A stretch of 64,000 nt of DNA from Rhodanobacter sp. C03. GTDB lineage: Bacteria; Pseudomonadota; Gammaproteobacteria; Xanthomonadales; Rhodanobacteraceae. The notes beneath the pieces were generated by a model that saw nothing but the letters and a program-made list of their open reading frames with translations, was not told the DNA's origin and ran no database searches. The stretch covers positions 62,001 through 126,000 of the forward strand of contig NZ_MUNT01000007.1 in assembly GCF_002001175.1 (NCBI RefSeq), read 5' to 3'. Positions 1-6,960 of this stretch are shown here, piece by piece. Position numbers and translations under genes: made by a program. Position 1 is the first letter of the stretch. Each line of letters starts with the position of its first letter.

Positions 1-291
1 CACTTCCAAGCCCCACAGGCCGGCATGGTCATGCACCGGGGTGAGGTGATTCGGTGGCCACGCCATCACCAGCACGCTGAGTGCGGGTTTGCTGCGCTCG
101 GCCAGCAACCAACGCTCAAAGCCGCGCTGGCGCGCACGCAAGGGAGCCAGGCGATTGGCCAGGGTCGGGGCATTCTGGTGCACCACGCGGCCGAGCTCTC
201 GTGCCATCGAGGCCAGATCCGGTTGTCCGCTGCTGCTGTATTCGAGCGCGATGTTGCGCAGGGTTTTCAGGGTGCGGCTGTGCTTGCCCAT
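1..291 (-). CDS. cysteine dioxygenase family protein (5' part, cut by window edge)
   Basis: The first 97 codons of a minus-strand gene whose 3' end lies outside the window. The reading frame starts at the ATG at 291 and is open to base 1. The visible part is a helical N-terminal region followed by residues NHLTPVHDHAGLWG (about 81-94), which contain the first metal-binding HxH (H87, H89) of the cupin fold of type I thiol dioxygenases. Such enzymes oxidise cysteine or related thiols (for example 3-mercaptopropionate) with non-heme iron. The substrate cannot be told because the rest of the cupin is missing. No convincing Shine-Dalgarno (SD) site precedes the chosen ATG, so the start is only probable. 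Confidence 0.7.
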   Translation of the reverse strand, partial: MGKHSRTLKTLRNIALEYSSSGQPDLASMARELGRVVHQNAPTLANRLAPLRARQRGFERWLLAERSKPALSVLVMAWPPNHLTPVHDHAGLWGLEV

Positions 292-586
292 GCATGAAGC
301 TCGACAGGGTAACTGGCTGTCAGTGGAGCATGCGAGTCGTTAAAGACGCGTAAGCCGGTGGCGGCCTTTTGCCATGACTTCTGCACCATGCGCCGGGCGC
401 GCGTGGCATCCATGCTGGGACCGCGCCGGCGGCTCTGGATTGCTTTCATGGTGGTGGTTCAGGGCGGCCGCGCGCGCAGTCGCCGAACGTCGTCGAAGAT
501 GGACGTACAGCACACGGATTCGGGCATCACAGTTGCCGTGGAAGGGCCCGGTCGGCATGTATCGCCGGCCGGGCCTTCCGCTTTAT
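292..586. other. intergenic stretch without a recognisable gene
   Basis: About 295 bases between two minus-strand genes. Open frames here overlap in several phases and have no SD site or family resemblance. The only structure I see is the inverted repeat at 541-579, just after the TonB-like gene. A promoter for the dioxygenase gene is expected here but I cannot point to one. Confidence 0.5.
541..579 (-). terminator. hairpin downstream of the TonB-like gene
   Basis: GAAGGGCCCGGTCGGC and GCCGGCCGGGCCTTC form a long GC-rich hairpin with a 7-base loop, 8 bases beyond the stop of the minus-strand TonB-like gene. There is no clear U-run on the minus strand, so it may act as a weak terminator or an mRNA 3'-end stabiliser. 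Confidence 0.45.
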
Positions 587-1264
587 CTACTCCGAACGCA
601 AGGCGAAGCTCACCGGCACGCGTGCCCACGCGCGCACCGCCCGGCCGTTCACCACCGCCGGTTGGAAGCGCCAGCCGGCCAGCACCTGCTCACGCGCACT
701 GCGATCGAGCAGGGCATAGCCGCTGCCGTGTTCCACCTGGACATCCACCGGTTTGCCGGTTTCATCCACCAACACGCGTAGCAGAACGGTGCCCTGCATG
801 CGCTGGCGCAAGGCCTGGACTGGAAACTGCAGCGGCGCCGCGCGATAGGCCAGGCTGGCCTCGACCGGTGCGGCAGTCACCGCAGTGGTGCCGGGCACGG
901 CGCTGGCGGGCGCCAGGGTCGGCGCGCTGACCGGTGGCGCGGCGATCTGTCCGTCGGCGCTGGGGACCACCAGCGGCGGTGCGCTCAGCGGCAGCGGTCG
1001 CAGATGCGTCTGTGGCAGGGTTGGTGGCTTCGGCAGCGGTTTCAGTTCGACTGCTGGCGGTGGTGGCGGCACCGCAGGGGGATCGATCAAGTGGATCAAC
1101 GGCACCGGCGCCAGCTGCCGGACCAGTACCAGCTGCGCTGGAGTGATCGGCCGCGAGGCGATCATGAGGACGGTAAGGTTGAGTGCGATCGCGGTACTGA
1201 GCGCGGCGATGCGTGCAGGGTTGGGATGGGGGCGATGAGCAACAGCCAGGCTTGCGGACGACAT
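587..1264 (-). CDS. TonB family protein (energy transducer)
   Basis: 225 residues. It has a short cytoplasmic N-terminus, one membrane anchor (about residues 18-37), a proline-rich periplasmic linker (about 52-95) with runs of PPPPP and KPLPKP, an Ala/Pro-rich spacer and a C-terminal TonB_C domain (about 145-222, containing FPVQALRQRMQGTVLLRVLV). TonB proteins couple the inner-membrane proton-motive force to TonB-dependent outer-membrane receptors, one of which is encoded at 13.7-16.5 kb. The start at 1264 is chosen because an AGGAGG lies six bases upstream; a start further upstream would lack one. There is no exbB or exbD next to it, so this is a stand-alone TonB paralogue that would use ExbBD encoded elsewhere. 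An orphan terminator lies upstream at 1455-1480. Confidence 0.88.
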   Translation of the reverse strand: MSSASLAVAHRPHPNPARIAALSTAIALNLTVLMIASRPITPAQLVLVRQLAPVPLIHLIDPPAVPPPPPAVELKPLPKPPTLPQTHLRPLPLSAPPLVVPSADGQIAAPPVSAPTLAPASAVPGTTAVTAAPVEASLAYRAAPLQFPVQALRQRMQGTVLLRVLVDETGKPVDVQVEHGSGYALLDRSAREQVLAGWRFQPAVVNGRAVRAWARVPVSFALRSE

Positions 1265-1661
1265 AAGCGACCTCCTGACGGCAGTTTGGGATGTTGCGGT
1301 CGTCACGCTGCACACAGGCAGGGGGATCGTGCGGCCGCGACTGCAGCGTATGCCTGTCGCGCGTCATGGCGCAAGTGGACGGCTGGACGGCCATTTCAGC
1401 GGGTCGCGATGCCCGTTTTGATACCGGGGAGGCTGGAAAGCGATTCCCCTGTGCAAAAAAAGCCCCGCGGAGAGGCGGGGCAGAACGCGGATGACAGGGG
1501 GATGGATGTTTCATCCGCATGCACAAGCTTCGGCGCACGCGCATAGGATCGATGTGCAATTCAGGTGAAGGAGGATTTAACACCGGCTCCTGCCCATCGT
1601 CGGGCGTGGCCTGCAACAATCAGGCAGCAGCAACGGGCCGACTGGGTCGGAGTGGCGACGG
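1265..1661. promoter_or_regulatory. divergent intergenic/leader region with internal minus-strand terminator
   Basis: About 400 bases between the TonB-like gene (minus) and a small secreted protein gene (plus). No convincing protein gene. It holds a strong minus-strand intrinsic terminator (1455-1480) with no annotated minus gene ahead of it, which fits a transcribed leader or a small RNA starting somewhere in 1500-1650. A near-perfect SD-like AAGGAGG on the plus strand (about 1568-1574) has no start codon at a usable distance. Confidence 0.4.
1455..1480 (-). terminator. intrinsic terminator upstream of the TonB-like gene
   Basis: Read on the minus strand, CCCCGC-CTCTCC-GCGGGG is followed at once by a run of seven T. 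This is a textbook intrinsic terminator, but it sits about 190 bases before the TonB-like start rather than after a gene. It suits either attenuation of that gene or the 3' end of a small RNA. Confidence 0.75.
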
Positions 1662-2102
1662 ATGAATCTGATCAAATGGGCAACGCTGGCGGGACTGGCG
1701 TGTGCCGGGCTGCTGGCGGGTTCGCCGGCCCGGGCCGGCGATCTTTCCTGCAAGATGAGCTTCCAGCTGTCGGGCTGGTCGGTGTTCTACAAGACCGCCA
1801 GCGGCAGCGGTACGGTTCGCTGCAGCAACGGTCAGAGCCTGCAGGTAAAACTGCGCACCAAGGGTGGCGGCCTCACCTTCGGCAAGACCCAAATCAGCGA
1901 CGGCATCGGCAAATTCAGCGGGATCAGCGACGTGCATGACGTGCTGGGTCATTACGCCAATGCCGAGGCGCATGCCGGCACGCAGGACAATGCGGCCACG
2001 GCGCAGGTGCTGACCAAGGGGAATGTCTCGCTGGCACTCAGCGGCAAGGGCGAAGGCTGGAATCTCGGCGTGGCGTTCGGCGCGTTCATCATCGAGCAGT
2101 AA
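1662..2102 (+). CDS. small secreted protein of unknown function
   Basis: 146 residues with a clear signal peptide (hydrophobic residues 6-20, Ala-x-Ala cleavage near ARAGD). The mature part is about 120 residues, rich in Gly, Ser and Thr, with two cysteines (in SCKMSF and VRCSNG) that could form a disulfide. The rest looks like alternating beta strands and ends in a hydrophobic GVAFGAFIIEQ. A GGAG lies nine bases before the ATG. I do not recognise the family with confidence. Location is periplasmic or outer-membrane associated by inference. It stands alone between divergent and downstream genes and looks monocistronic. Confidence 0.75.
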   Translation: MNLIKWATLAGLACAGLLAGSPARAGDLSCKMSFQLSGWSVFYKTASGSGTVRCSNGQSLQVKLRTKGGGLTFGKTQISDGIGKFSGISDVHDVLGHYANAEAHAGTQDNAATAQVLTKGNVSLALSGKGEGWNLGVAFGAFIIEQ

Positions 2103-2208
2103 CGATGCCGGCTGACCTGCAGCGGATGTATCACGATAGGCAAGCGCCGGGGCGCCGGGTAAGGTAGCTGGACGCTGCATGGCGTCCCCGTCCCGCCAGG
2201 AGTCACCC

Positions 2209-2877
2209 ATGTCCGCCACATCCGGTGCGGCGATCCCGCACTACAGTTTCGGCGACGAGCTGGCCAGCAGTGTCATCCACGGCATCGGCATCGTGCTCAG
2301 CATTGCCGGGCTGGCCACCCTGGTGGCTTTTGCGGCGTTGCACGGCGATGCGCTGGCGGTGATCGCCTGCGCGGTGTTCGGCACCTCGCTGGTGCTGCTT
2401 TACACCGCATCCACGCTGTACCACTCGATTTCCGTGGCCGCCGCGAAGCCGGCGTTGCGCGCGTTCGATCACATCGCGATCTACCTGCTGATCGCCGGCA
2501 CCTATACGCCGTTCACCCTGATCGCGCTTCCAAGTCCGTGGGGCTGGAGCCTGTTCGCGGCCGTGTGGACGCTGGCCGTGGCCGGCAGCGCACTGGAGCT
2601 GGGCCTGCTCAAGCGTTATCACAGGTTGGCGGTGTTGCTGTACATCGGCATGGGCTGGATCGGCATGATCGCGTTCAAGCCGCTCAGTGCGCACCTGCAG
2701 GCCGGCGGCATGTGGCTGTTGATCGGCGGTGGCGTGGCCTACACGCTAGGCGTGCCGTTCTACCTGTGGCGGCGGCTGCCATATCACCACGCGTTGTGGC
2801 ATGTGTTCGTGCTGACCGGCAGCACGCTGCACTACCTTGCCGTGCTGTTGTACGTGATCCCCGAAGCACGGACGTGA
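2209..2877 (+). CDS. hemolysin III / PAQR family membrane protein
   Basis: 222 residues with seven predicted membrane spans. It carries the hallmarks of the HlyIII/YqfA (PAQR-related) family: a conserved Ser and His in ASTLYHS (about 67-73), FDHIAIYLLIAGTYTPF (about 86-102), and a C-terminal pair of His in HALWHVF (H194, H198). These residues form a metal site in the superfamily. The biological role is not settled; despite the name, most members are integral membrane proteins of unknown hydrolase or receptor-like activity rather than toxins. The start at 2209 is chosen over an ATG 30 bases upstream because AGGAG lies six bases before it. The stop overlaps the GTG start of the next gene. Confidence 0.9.
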   Translation: MSATSGAAIPHYSFGDELASSVIHGIGIVLSIAGLATLVAFAALHGDALAVIACAVFGTSLVLLYTASTLYHSISVAAAKPALRAFDHIAIYLLIAGTYTPFTLIALPSPWGWSLFAAVWTLAVAGSALELGLLKRYHRLAVLLYIGMGWIGMIAFKPLSAHLQAGGMWLLIGGGVAYTLGVPFYLWRRLPYHHALWHVFVLTGSTLHYLAVLLYVIPEART

Positions 2878-3239
2878 GCGTGCCCGCTGCGCTGGAGCGC
2901 ATGCGCCGCGAACTCGAGGATGCGGCGACCCATCTGGGCAAGCCGCACGACCTGCGTTTCAAGCCGATGTTCGGCGGTCTGATGGCGTATCTCGATGAAC
3001 AGCCGTGTGCATGGCTGACGATCGCCGGGCTGGCCCTGAAGCTGGCACCGGCCGATCAGTTGGCCTTGCTGCAGCTCAAGGGTGCCTCACGGCTGATCGC
3101 GAAACCGGGCGCGGCGCCGAGCCGGCATTACATCATCGTGCCGGTGGCGGTATGTCGCGATACTGCGCAATTCGCCGGATGGCTGGCGAAGAGCGCGGCC
3201 CACGCAGCGTCCGCAACCCGATCCAGCTCACGTCGCTGA
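2874..3239 (+). CDS. TfoX N-terminal domain protein
   Basis: 121 residues if started at the GTG that overlaps the stop of the preceding gene (GTGA), which suggests translational coupling; an ATG at 2901 is the alternative. The sequence around KPMFGGLMAYLDEQPCAWLTI matches the N-terminal domain of TfoX/Sxy-like proteins, which in enterics and Haemophilus is linked to competence regulation. Only this domain is present and there is no C-terminal TfoX domain, so a role in competence is not implied. The last 12 bases overlap the end of the convergent DUF456 gene. Confidence 0.72.
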   Translation: MSVPAALERMRRELEDAATHLGKPHDLRFKPMFGGLMAYLDEQPCAWLTIAGLALKLAPADQLALLQLKGASRLIAKPGAAPSRHYIIVPVAVCRDTAQFAGWLAKSAAHAASATRSSSRR

Positions 3240-3731
3240 CGCGGCTCCGCCGAGCAGCATGGCCACGCCGAACAGGCCGACCATCACGAACGAAAGCACC
3301 AGCTTGATCAGGGTGCCGAACAGCAGGCCGAGCCAGGTGCCGATGCCGACATGGGCCGAACGCAGCATGCTGGTGCCGGAGGCCAGTTCGCCGGCGAGCG
3401 CGCCGAGGAAGGGCCCGAACAGCAGGCCAGGGATACCGAAGAACATCCCGGCCAAGGTGCCTAGCGTGGCGCCCCACAAGGCCAGCTTGCTGGCGCCGAC
3501 GCGTTTGGCACCGAGCGTGCTCGCCACGAAATCGACTATCACCCCGATGGCGCCCAGCACGCCGATGATCAGCAGCCACCACAGCCCCAGATGCCGGTAG
3601 CCATCTACCGCGGCGACCAGCCAGATGCCGCCGAAGATCATCGGAATGCCCGGCAGCGACGGCAGCACGGCGCCGGCCAGGCCGCCGACGATCAGCAGCG
3701 CGGCGAGCACGTACAAGGCGATGTCCATCAT
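3228..3731 (-). CDS. DUF456 family membrane protein
   Basis: 167 residues, almost entirely hydrophobic with four or five spans and glycine-rich turns (PSLPGIPMIFGGIWLVA; FGIPGLLFGPFLGALAGEL). This pattern defines the DUF456 family, whose function is unknown. Two consecutive ATGs (3731 and 3728) are possible starts; neither has a strong SD site, and an upstream frame extension lacks family similarity. Its 3' end overlaps the TfoX-N gene on the opposite strand by 12 bases. Confidence 0.8.
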   Translation of the reverse strand: MMDIALYVLAALLIVGGLAGAVLPSLPGIPMIFGGIWLVAAVDGYRHLGLWWLLIIGVLGAIGVIVDFVASTLGAKRVGASKLALWGATLGTLAGMFFGIPGLLFGPFLGALAGELASGTSMLRSAHVGIGTWLGLLFGTLIKLVLSFVMVGLFGVAMLLGGAASAT

Positions 3732-3771
3732 GTCGGACCCGGAGCGGTGGTGTCGGCATTGGAGCAGAAAT

Positions 3772-3854
3772 GAGTGGAGAGGGGTGAGGATCGAGTGGAA
3801 GAGCATCAGCAAGCAGCTTCTCTCTCACTGCTCACTCCTCTCCACTCACTTCTC
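3772..3854. repeat. purine/pyrimidine inverted repeat (GAGTGAG-type intergenic element)
   Basis: A 17-base arm GAGTGGAGAGGGGTGAG (3772-3788) pairs with CTCACTCCTCTCCACTC (3831-3847) with one mismatch; partial pairing continues inward. The words CTTCTCTCTCACT (3817-3829) and CTCACTTCTC (3845-3854) recur in related form in the maiA-pilU gap at about 48737-48790. It separates fpr from the DUF456 gene and may terminate fpr transcription. Confidence 0.55.
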
Positions 3855-3863
3855 GCCCTTGTG

Positions 3864-4640
3864 CTACTTCTCCACGAAGGCCCGCTCGATCACGTAATCA
3901 CCCGGTTCGCGCGTGCGCGGCGAGGCGTGGAAGCCACGACCGTCGAGCAGGGAGCACAGGTCGTCCAGCATCACCGGGCTGCCGCACAGCATCACGCGGT
4001 CGCTCTCGGGGTTCAGCGGCGGCAGGCCGGTGGTCTCGCTCATCACGCCATCGACGATCGCGTCGGTGATGCGGCCGCGGTTGCGGAACGGCTCGCGTGT
4101 CACCGTGAGGTAGTAGATCAGCTTCTCGCGCACCAGCTCGCCGAGGTATTCGTGCTGCGGCAGTTCGTGTTCGAGGTAATGCGCGTAGGCGAGGTCGTTG
4201 ATATGACGCACCCCATGCGCCAGCACGATCTTGTCGAAGCGTTCGTAGGTATCCGGATCGCGGATGATGCTCATGAACGGAGCGAGCCCGGTGCCGGTGC
4301 CGAGCAGGTACAGATGCCGCCCAGGCTTCAAGTCATTCAGCACCAGGGTGCCGGTGGGCTTGCGCGTGACGATCAGCGGATCGCCTGGCTGCAGATGCTG
4401 CAGGCGTGAGGTGAGCGGACCGTTGGCGACCTTGATCGAGAAAAATTCGAGGTGCTCTTCCCAGCTTGCGCTGGCGATCGAATACGCGCGCATCAGCGGA
4501 CGTCCGTCCGTCTCCAGCCCGATCATCACGAACTGCCCACTGTCGAAGCGGAAGCCGGGGTCGCGTGTGGTGCGGAAGCTGAAGAGTGTGTCGTTCCAGT
4601 GCTGCACGTCGATCACGTGCTCGGTCGCGAATGCCACCAT
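3864..4640 (-). CDS. fpr: ferredoxin--NADP(+) reductase
   Basis: 258 residues, the usual length of bacterial Fpr. It catalyses electron exchange between NADPH and ferredoxin or flavodoxin through FAD in the cytoplasm. The FAD-binding RAYS motif is at 51-54 (in PLMRAYSIAS), the pyridine-nucleotide site GTGTGLAPFMS begins at 114, and the C-terminus ends in the conserved FVEK, as in subclass I bacterial FNRs. The start at 4640 gives the family N-terminus; upstream in-frame codons look non-coding. The SD site is weak. It appears monocistronic, divergent from dusA. Confidence 0.92.
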   Translation of the reverse strand: MVAFATEHVIDVQHWNDTLFSFRTTRDPGFRFDSGQFVMIGLETDGRPLMRAYSIASASWEEHLEFFSIKVANGPLTSRLQHLQPGDPLIVTRKPTGTLVLNDLKPGRHLYLLGTGTGLAPFMSIIRDPDTYERFDKIVLAHGVRHINDLAYAHYLEHELPQHEYLGELVREKLIYYLTVTREPFRNRGRITDAIVDGVMSETTGLPPLNPESDRVMLCGSPVMLDDLCSLLDGRGFHASPRTREPGDYVIERAFVEK

Positions 4641-4857
4641 GGTGGGTTGTCTCGTGTGATTGCCGTATCGGATATCGGGAACTGTGTGCCTGTCCATCCG
4701 GCAGGTCGGGGACGCCGGATGGCGGCATTGCTGCGGCGCCTTGCGAGCGCCGGGATGAGCTCGGCGACAGTGCACAAGGATACGCGAGCAGGCCGCGCGA
4801 CGCCTGTGCCGGCTACCCCAAGGCGAGTCGAAGGCTGCCAGCCACTACAATGACGGC

Positions 4858-5862
4858 ATGTCCAACCCGCTTTCTCCACGAACCAGCGCTCTCTCTGCAG
4901 ACGACTGGCGTCTGTGCGTCGCTCCGATGATGGACTGGACCGATCGGCACTGCCGCTACTTCCATCGCCTGCTGTCGCCGCGTGCGCGGCTGTATACCGA
5001 GATGGTGACCAGTGCGGCACTGGTGCGGGGCAAGCAGCTGCGACTGCTCGAACACAGCCAGCAGGAGCATCCGGTCGCCCTGCAGCTGGGTGGCAGCGAT
5101 CCGCACGAGCTGGCACAGGCGGCACGCTTCGGCGCCGAGGCTGGTTACGACGAGATCAACCTCAACGTGGGTTGCCCATCCGATCGGGTGCAGTCGGGCC
5201 GTTTTGGCGCCTGCCTGATGCGCGAGCCGGCGCTGGTCGGCGACTGCATGAAGGCGATGCGCGACGCGGTCAGCGTGCCGGTGACGGTGAAATGCCGCAT
5301 CGGCGTGGATGACCAGGACGACTACGCCGGCCTGCAGCACTTCACCGAGACCATGCTGGAAGCCGGCGTCGAGGTGCTGGTGGTGCATGCGCGCAAGGCC
5401 TGGTTGAAAGGCTTGTCGCCGAAGGAGAACCGCGAGATCCCGCCGCTGGACTACGAGCGGGTGTACCGGCTCAAGCGCGAGTTCCCGCAGCTGGTGGTGG
5501 TGATCAACGGTGGCATCACCACGGTCGAGCAGGTGCAGGTGCACCTGGCCCAGCTGGATGGCGTGATGCTGGGCCGCGCGGCGTATCACGATCCGTATCT
5601 GCTGGCGCAGGTCGAGGCGGCGTTGTACGGCGAGCCGCTGCCGGTGCGCGCGAGCGTGCTGTGGCATATGCGACCGTATATCGAGGCCGAGCTGGCGCGT
5701 GGTACCGCGCTCAAGCACATCACGCGGCACGTGCTGGGGTTGTATCAGGGCGAGCCGGGCGCGCGCGCGTTCCGGCGCACGCTCAGCGAGGGCGCACATC
5801 TGCCCGGGGCCGTCTGGGACTTGCTCGAACAGGCACTGGCGCCCTGCCCGGTGGCGGCGTGA
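4858..5862 (+). CDS. dusA: tRNA-dihydrouridine(20/20a) synthase
   Basis: 334 residues. An FMN enzyme that reduces uridine to dihydrouridine in the D-loop of tRNA. The N-terminal VAPMMDWTDRHCRYF and the motif INLNVGCPSDRVQ are typical of DusA rather than DusB or DusC. The catalytic cysteine is C106, and HARKAWLKGLSPKENREIPP is the conserved tRNA/FMN-binding stretch. The ATG at 4858 matches family length; no strong SD precedes it. It is followed after 82 bases by a PepSY-PhoPQ-like operon. Confidence 0.93.
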   Translation: MSNPLSPRTSALSADDWRLCVAPMMDWTDRHCRYFHRLLSPRARLYTEMVTSAALVRGKQLRLLEHSQQEHPVALQLGGSDPHELAQAARFGAEAGYDEINLNVGCPSDRVQSGRFGACLMREPALVGDCMKAMRDAVSVPVTVKCRIGVDDQDDYAGLQHFTETMLEAGVEVLVVHARKAWLKGLSPKENREIPPLDYERVYRLKREFPQLVVVINGGITTVEQVQVHLAQLDGVMLGRAAYHDPYLLAQVEAALYGEPLPVRASVLWHMRPYIEAELARGTALKHITRHVLGLYQGEPGARAFRRTLSEGAHLPGAVWDLLEQALAPCPVAA

Positions 5863-5944
5863 CAGCTGGCGGCCATCCGGTCAGTATTCAGCCCTGATTG
5901 CCTACGCTGGACGCACCGGCCAGTGCCGGGCGGGATTTTCACGC

Positions 5945-6268
5945 ATGACGACGCACAAAAACTTCATCCTGGTTCTGCTGGTATGTCTGCTGCTGGGTGC
6001 GGCGTTGGCTGCTTCGGCGCAGTCGGCGGCGCCTGCGCTGACGCTGGATCAGGCGGTGCTCAAGGTGCAGCACGAGACCGGCGGCAAGGTGTTGTCGGCC
6101 AAGCAGCGTGGGATCGGGCATCGGCAGGAATACCGCATCAAGGTACTTACGCCGGACGGGCACGTGCGGGAGATGGCAGTTTCCTCCGAGGCGAGCAAGA
6201 ATCCGGTTTCGACACCTTCAACCAAGAATCCGCCCGGCAAGAATCCGGGCAGCAAGGAGAAACACTGA
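5945..6268 (+). CDS. small secreted PepSY-domain protein
   Basis: 107 residues: a signal peptide (hydrophobic 7-24, AASAQS cleavage region), a single PepSY-like unit (about 33-80, TLDQAVLKVQHETGGKVLSA... YRIKVLTPDGHVREM) and a Pro/Lys/Ser-rich tail. PepSY domains are extracytoplasmic and often modulate proteases or the sensing domains of histidine kinases. The gene overlaps the response regulator start (TGATG), so the two are translationally coupled. This context suggests that the protein tunes or reports to the downstream kinase; that is inference. Confidence 0.85.
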   Translation: MTTHKNFILVLLVCLLLGAALAASAQSAAPALTLDQAVLKVQHETGGKVLSAKQRGIGHRQEYRIKVLTPDGHVREMAVSSEASKNPVSTPSTKNPPGKNPGSKEKH

Positions 6269-6960
6269 TGCGCATCCTGTTGGTGGAGGACGAGGCGCCG
6301 TTGCGCGAGACGCTGGCGGCACGCCTGAAGCGGGACGGTTTTGCGGTCGATGCGGCGCAGGATGGCGAGGAGGGCATCTACCTCGGCCGCGAGGTGCCGT
6401 TCGACCTGGCGATCATCGACCTGGGCCTGCCCAAGATGTCCGGCATGGATCTGGTCAAGGCGCTGCGCGAGGCCGGCCAGCGCTATCCGATCCTGATCCT
6501 GACCGCGCGCGGCAGCTGGCAGGACAAGGTCGAGGGGCTGAAGTACGGCGCCGACGACTACCTGGTCAAGCCGTTCCACGTCGAGGAGCTGCTGGCGCGC
6601 ATCAACGCACTGGTACGTCGTGCCAGTGGCTGGTCGAAGCCGATCCTGGCCTGCGGCATGATCAAGCTGGATACCACCGCGCAGACGGTGACAGTGGAAG
6701 GCAAGCTGGTCGACCTGACCAGCTACGAATACAAGGTGCTGGAATACCTGATGCTGCACGCGGGCGAACTGGTCTCCAAGGCCGACCTCACCGAGCACAT
6801 CTACCAGCAGGATTTCGACCGCGACTCCAACGTGCTCGAAGTGTTCATCGGCCGGCTGCGGCGCAAGCTCGATCCGGAAGGCACCCTCAAACCCATCGAG
6901 ACGGTACGTGGACGCGGATACCGCTTTGCCATCCCGCGCACCGACGGCGACGACGAATGA
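6268..6960 (+). CDS. PhoP-like response regulator (OmpR family)
   Basis: 230 residues. Receiver domain 1-115 with acidic pocket D8/E9, phosphoacceptor D51 (IIDLGLP), T79 and K101 (LVKPF), followed by a winged-helix OmpR/PhoB DNA-binding domain (about 125-223) ending in the conserved VRGRGYRF. The likely kinase is the downstream gene, with which it overlaps. The order PepSY-regulator-kinase resembles the PhoPQ-type systems of Xanthomonadales, which answer to divalent cations and envelope-active peptides. The true signal is not shown by the sequence. Confidence 0.9.
   Translation: MRILLVEDEAPLRETLAARLKRDGFAVDAAQDGEEGIYLGREVPFDLAIIDLGLPKMSGMDLVKALREAGQRYPILILTARGSWQDKVEGLKYGADDYLVKPFHVEELLARINALVRRASGWSKPILACGMIKLDTTAQTVTVEGKLVDLTSYEYKVLEYLMLHAGELVSKADLTEHIYQQDFDRDSNVLEVFIGRLRRKLDPEGTLKPIETVRGRGYRFAIPRTDGDDE

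Noticed and set aside
358..930. 190-codon plus-strand frame rich in Pro/Arg opposite the TonB-like gene
   Set aside because: No SD site; composition is that of an antisense frame; the TonB-like protein has an anchor, Pro-rich linker and TonB_C domain in the right order.
2209..2877. Hemolysin III-type gene as a virulence toxin
   Set aside because: The family is widespread in non-pathogens and looks like a PAQR-type membrane protein; the name alone is no evidence of haemolysis.
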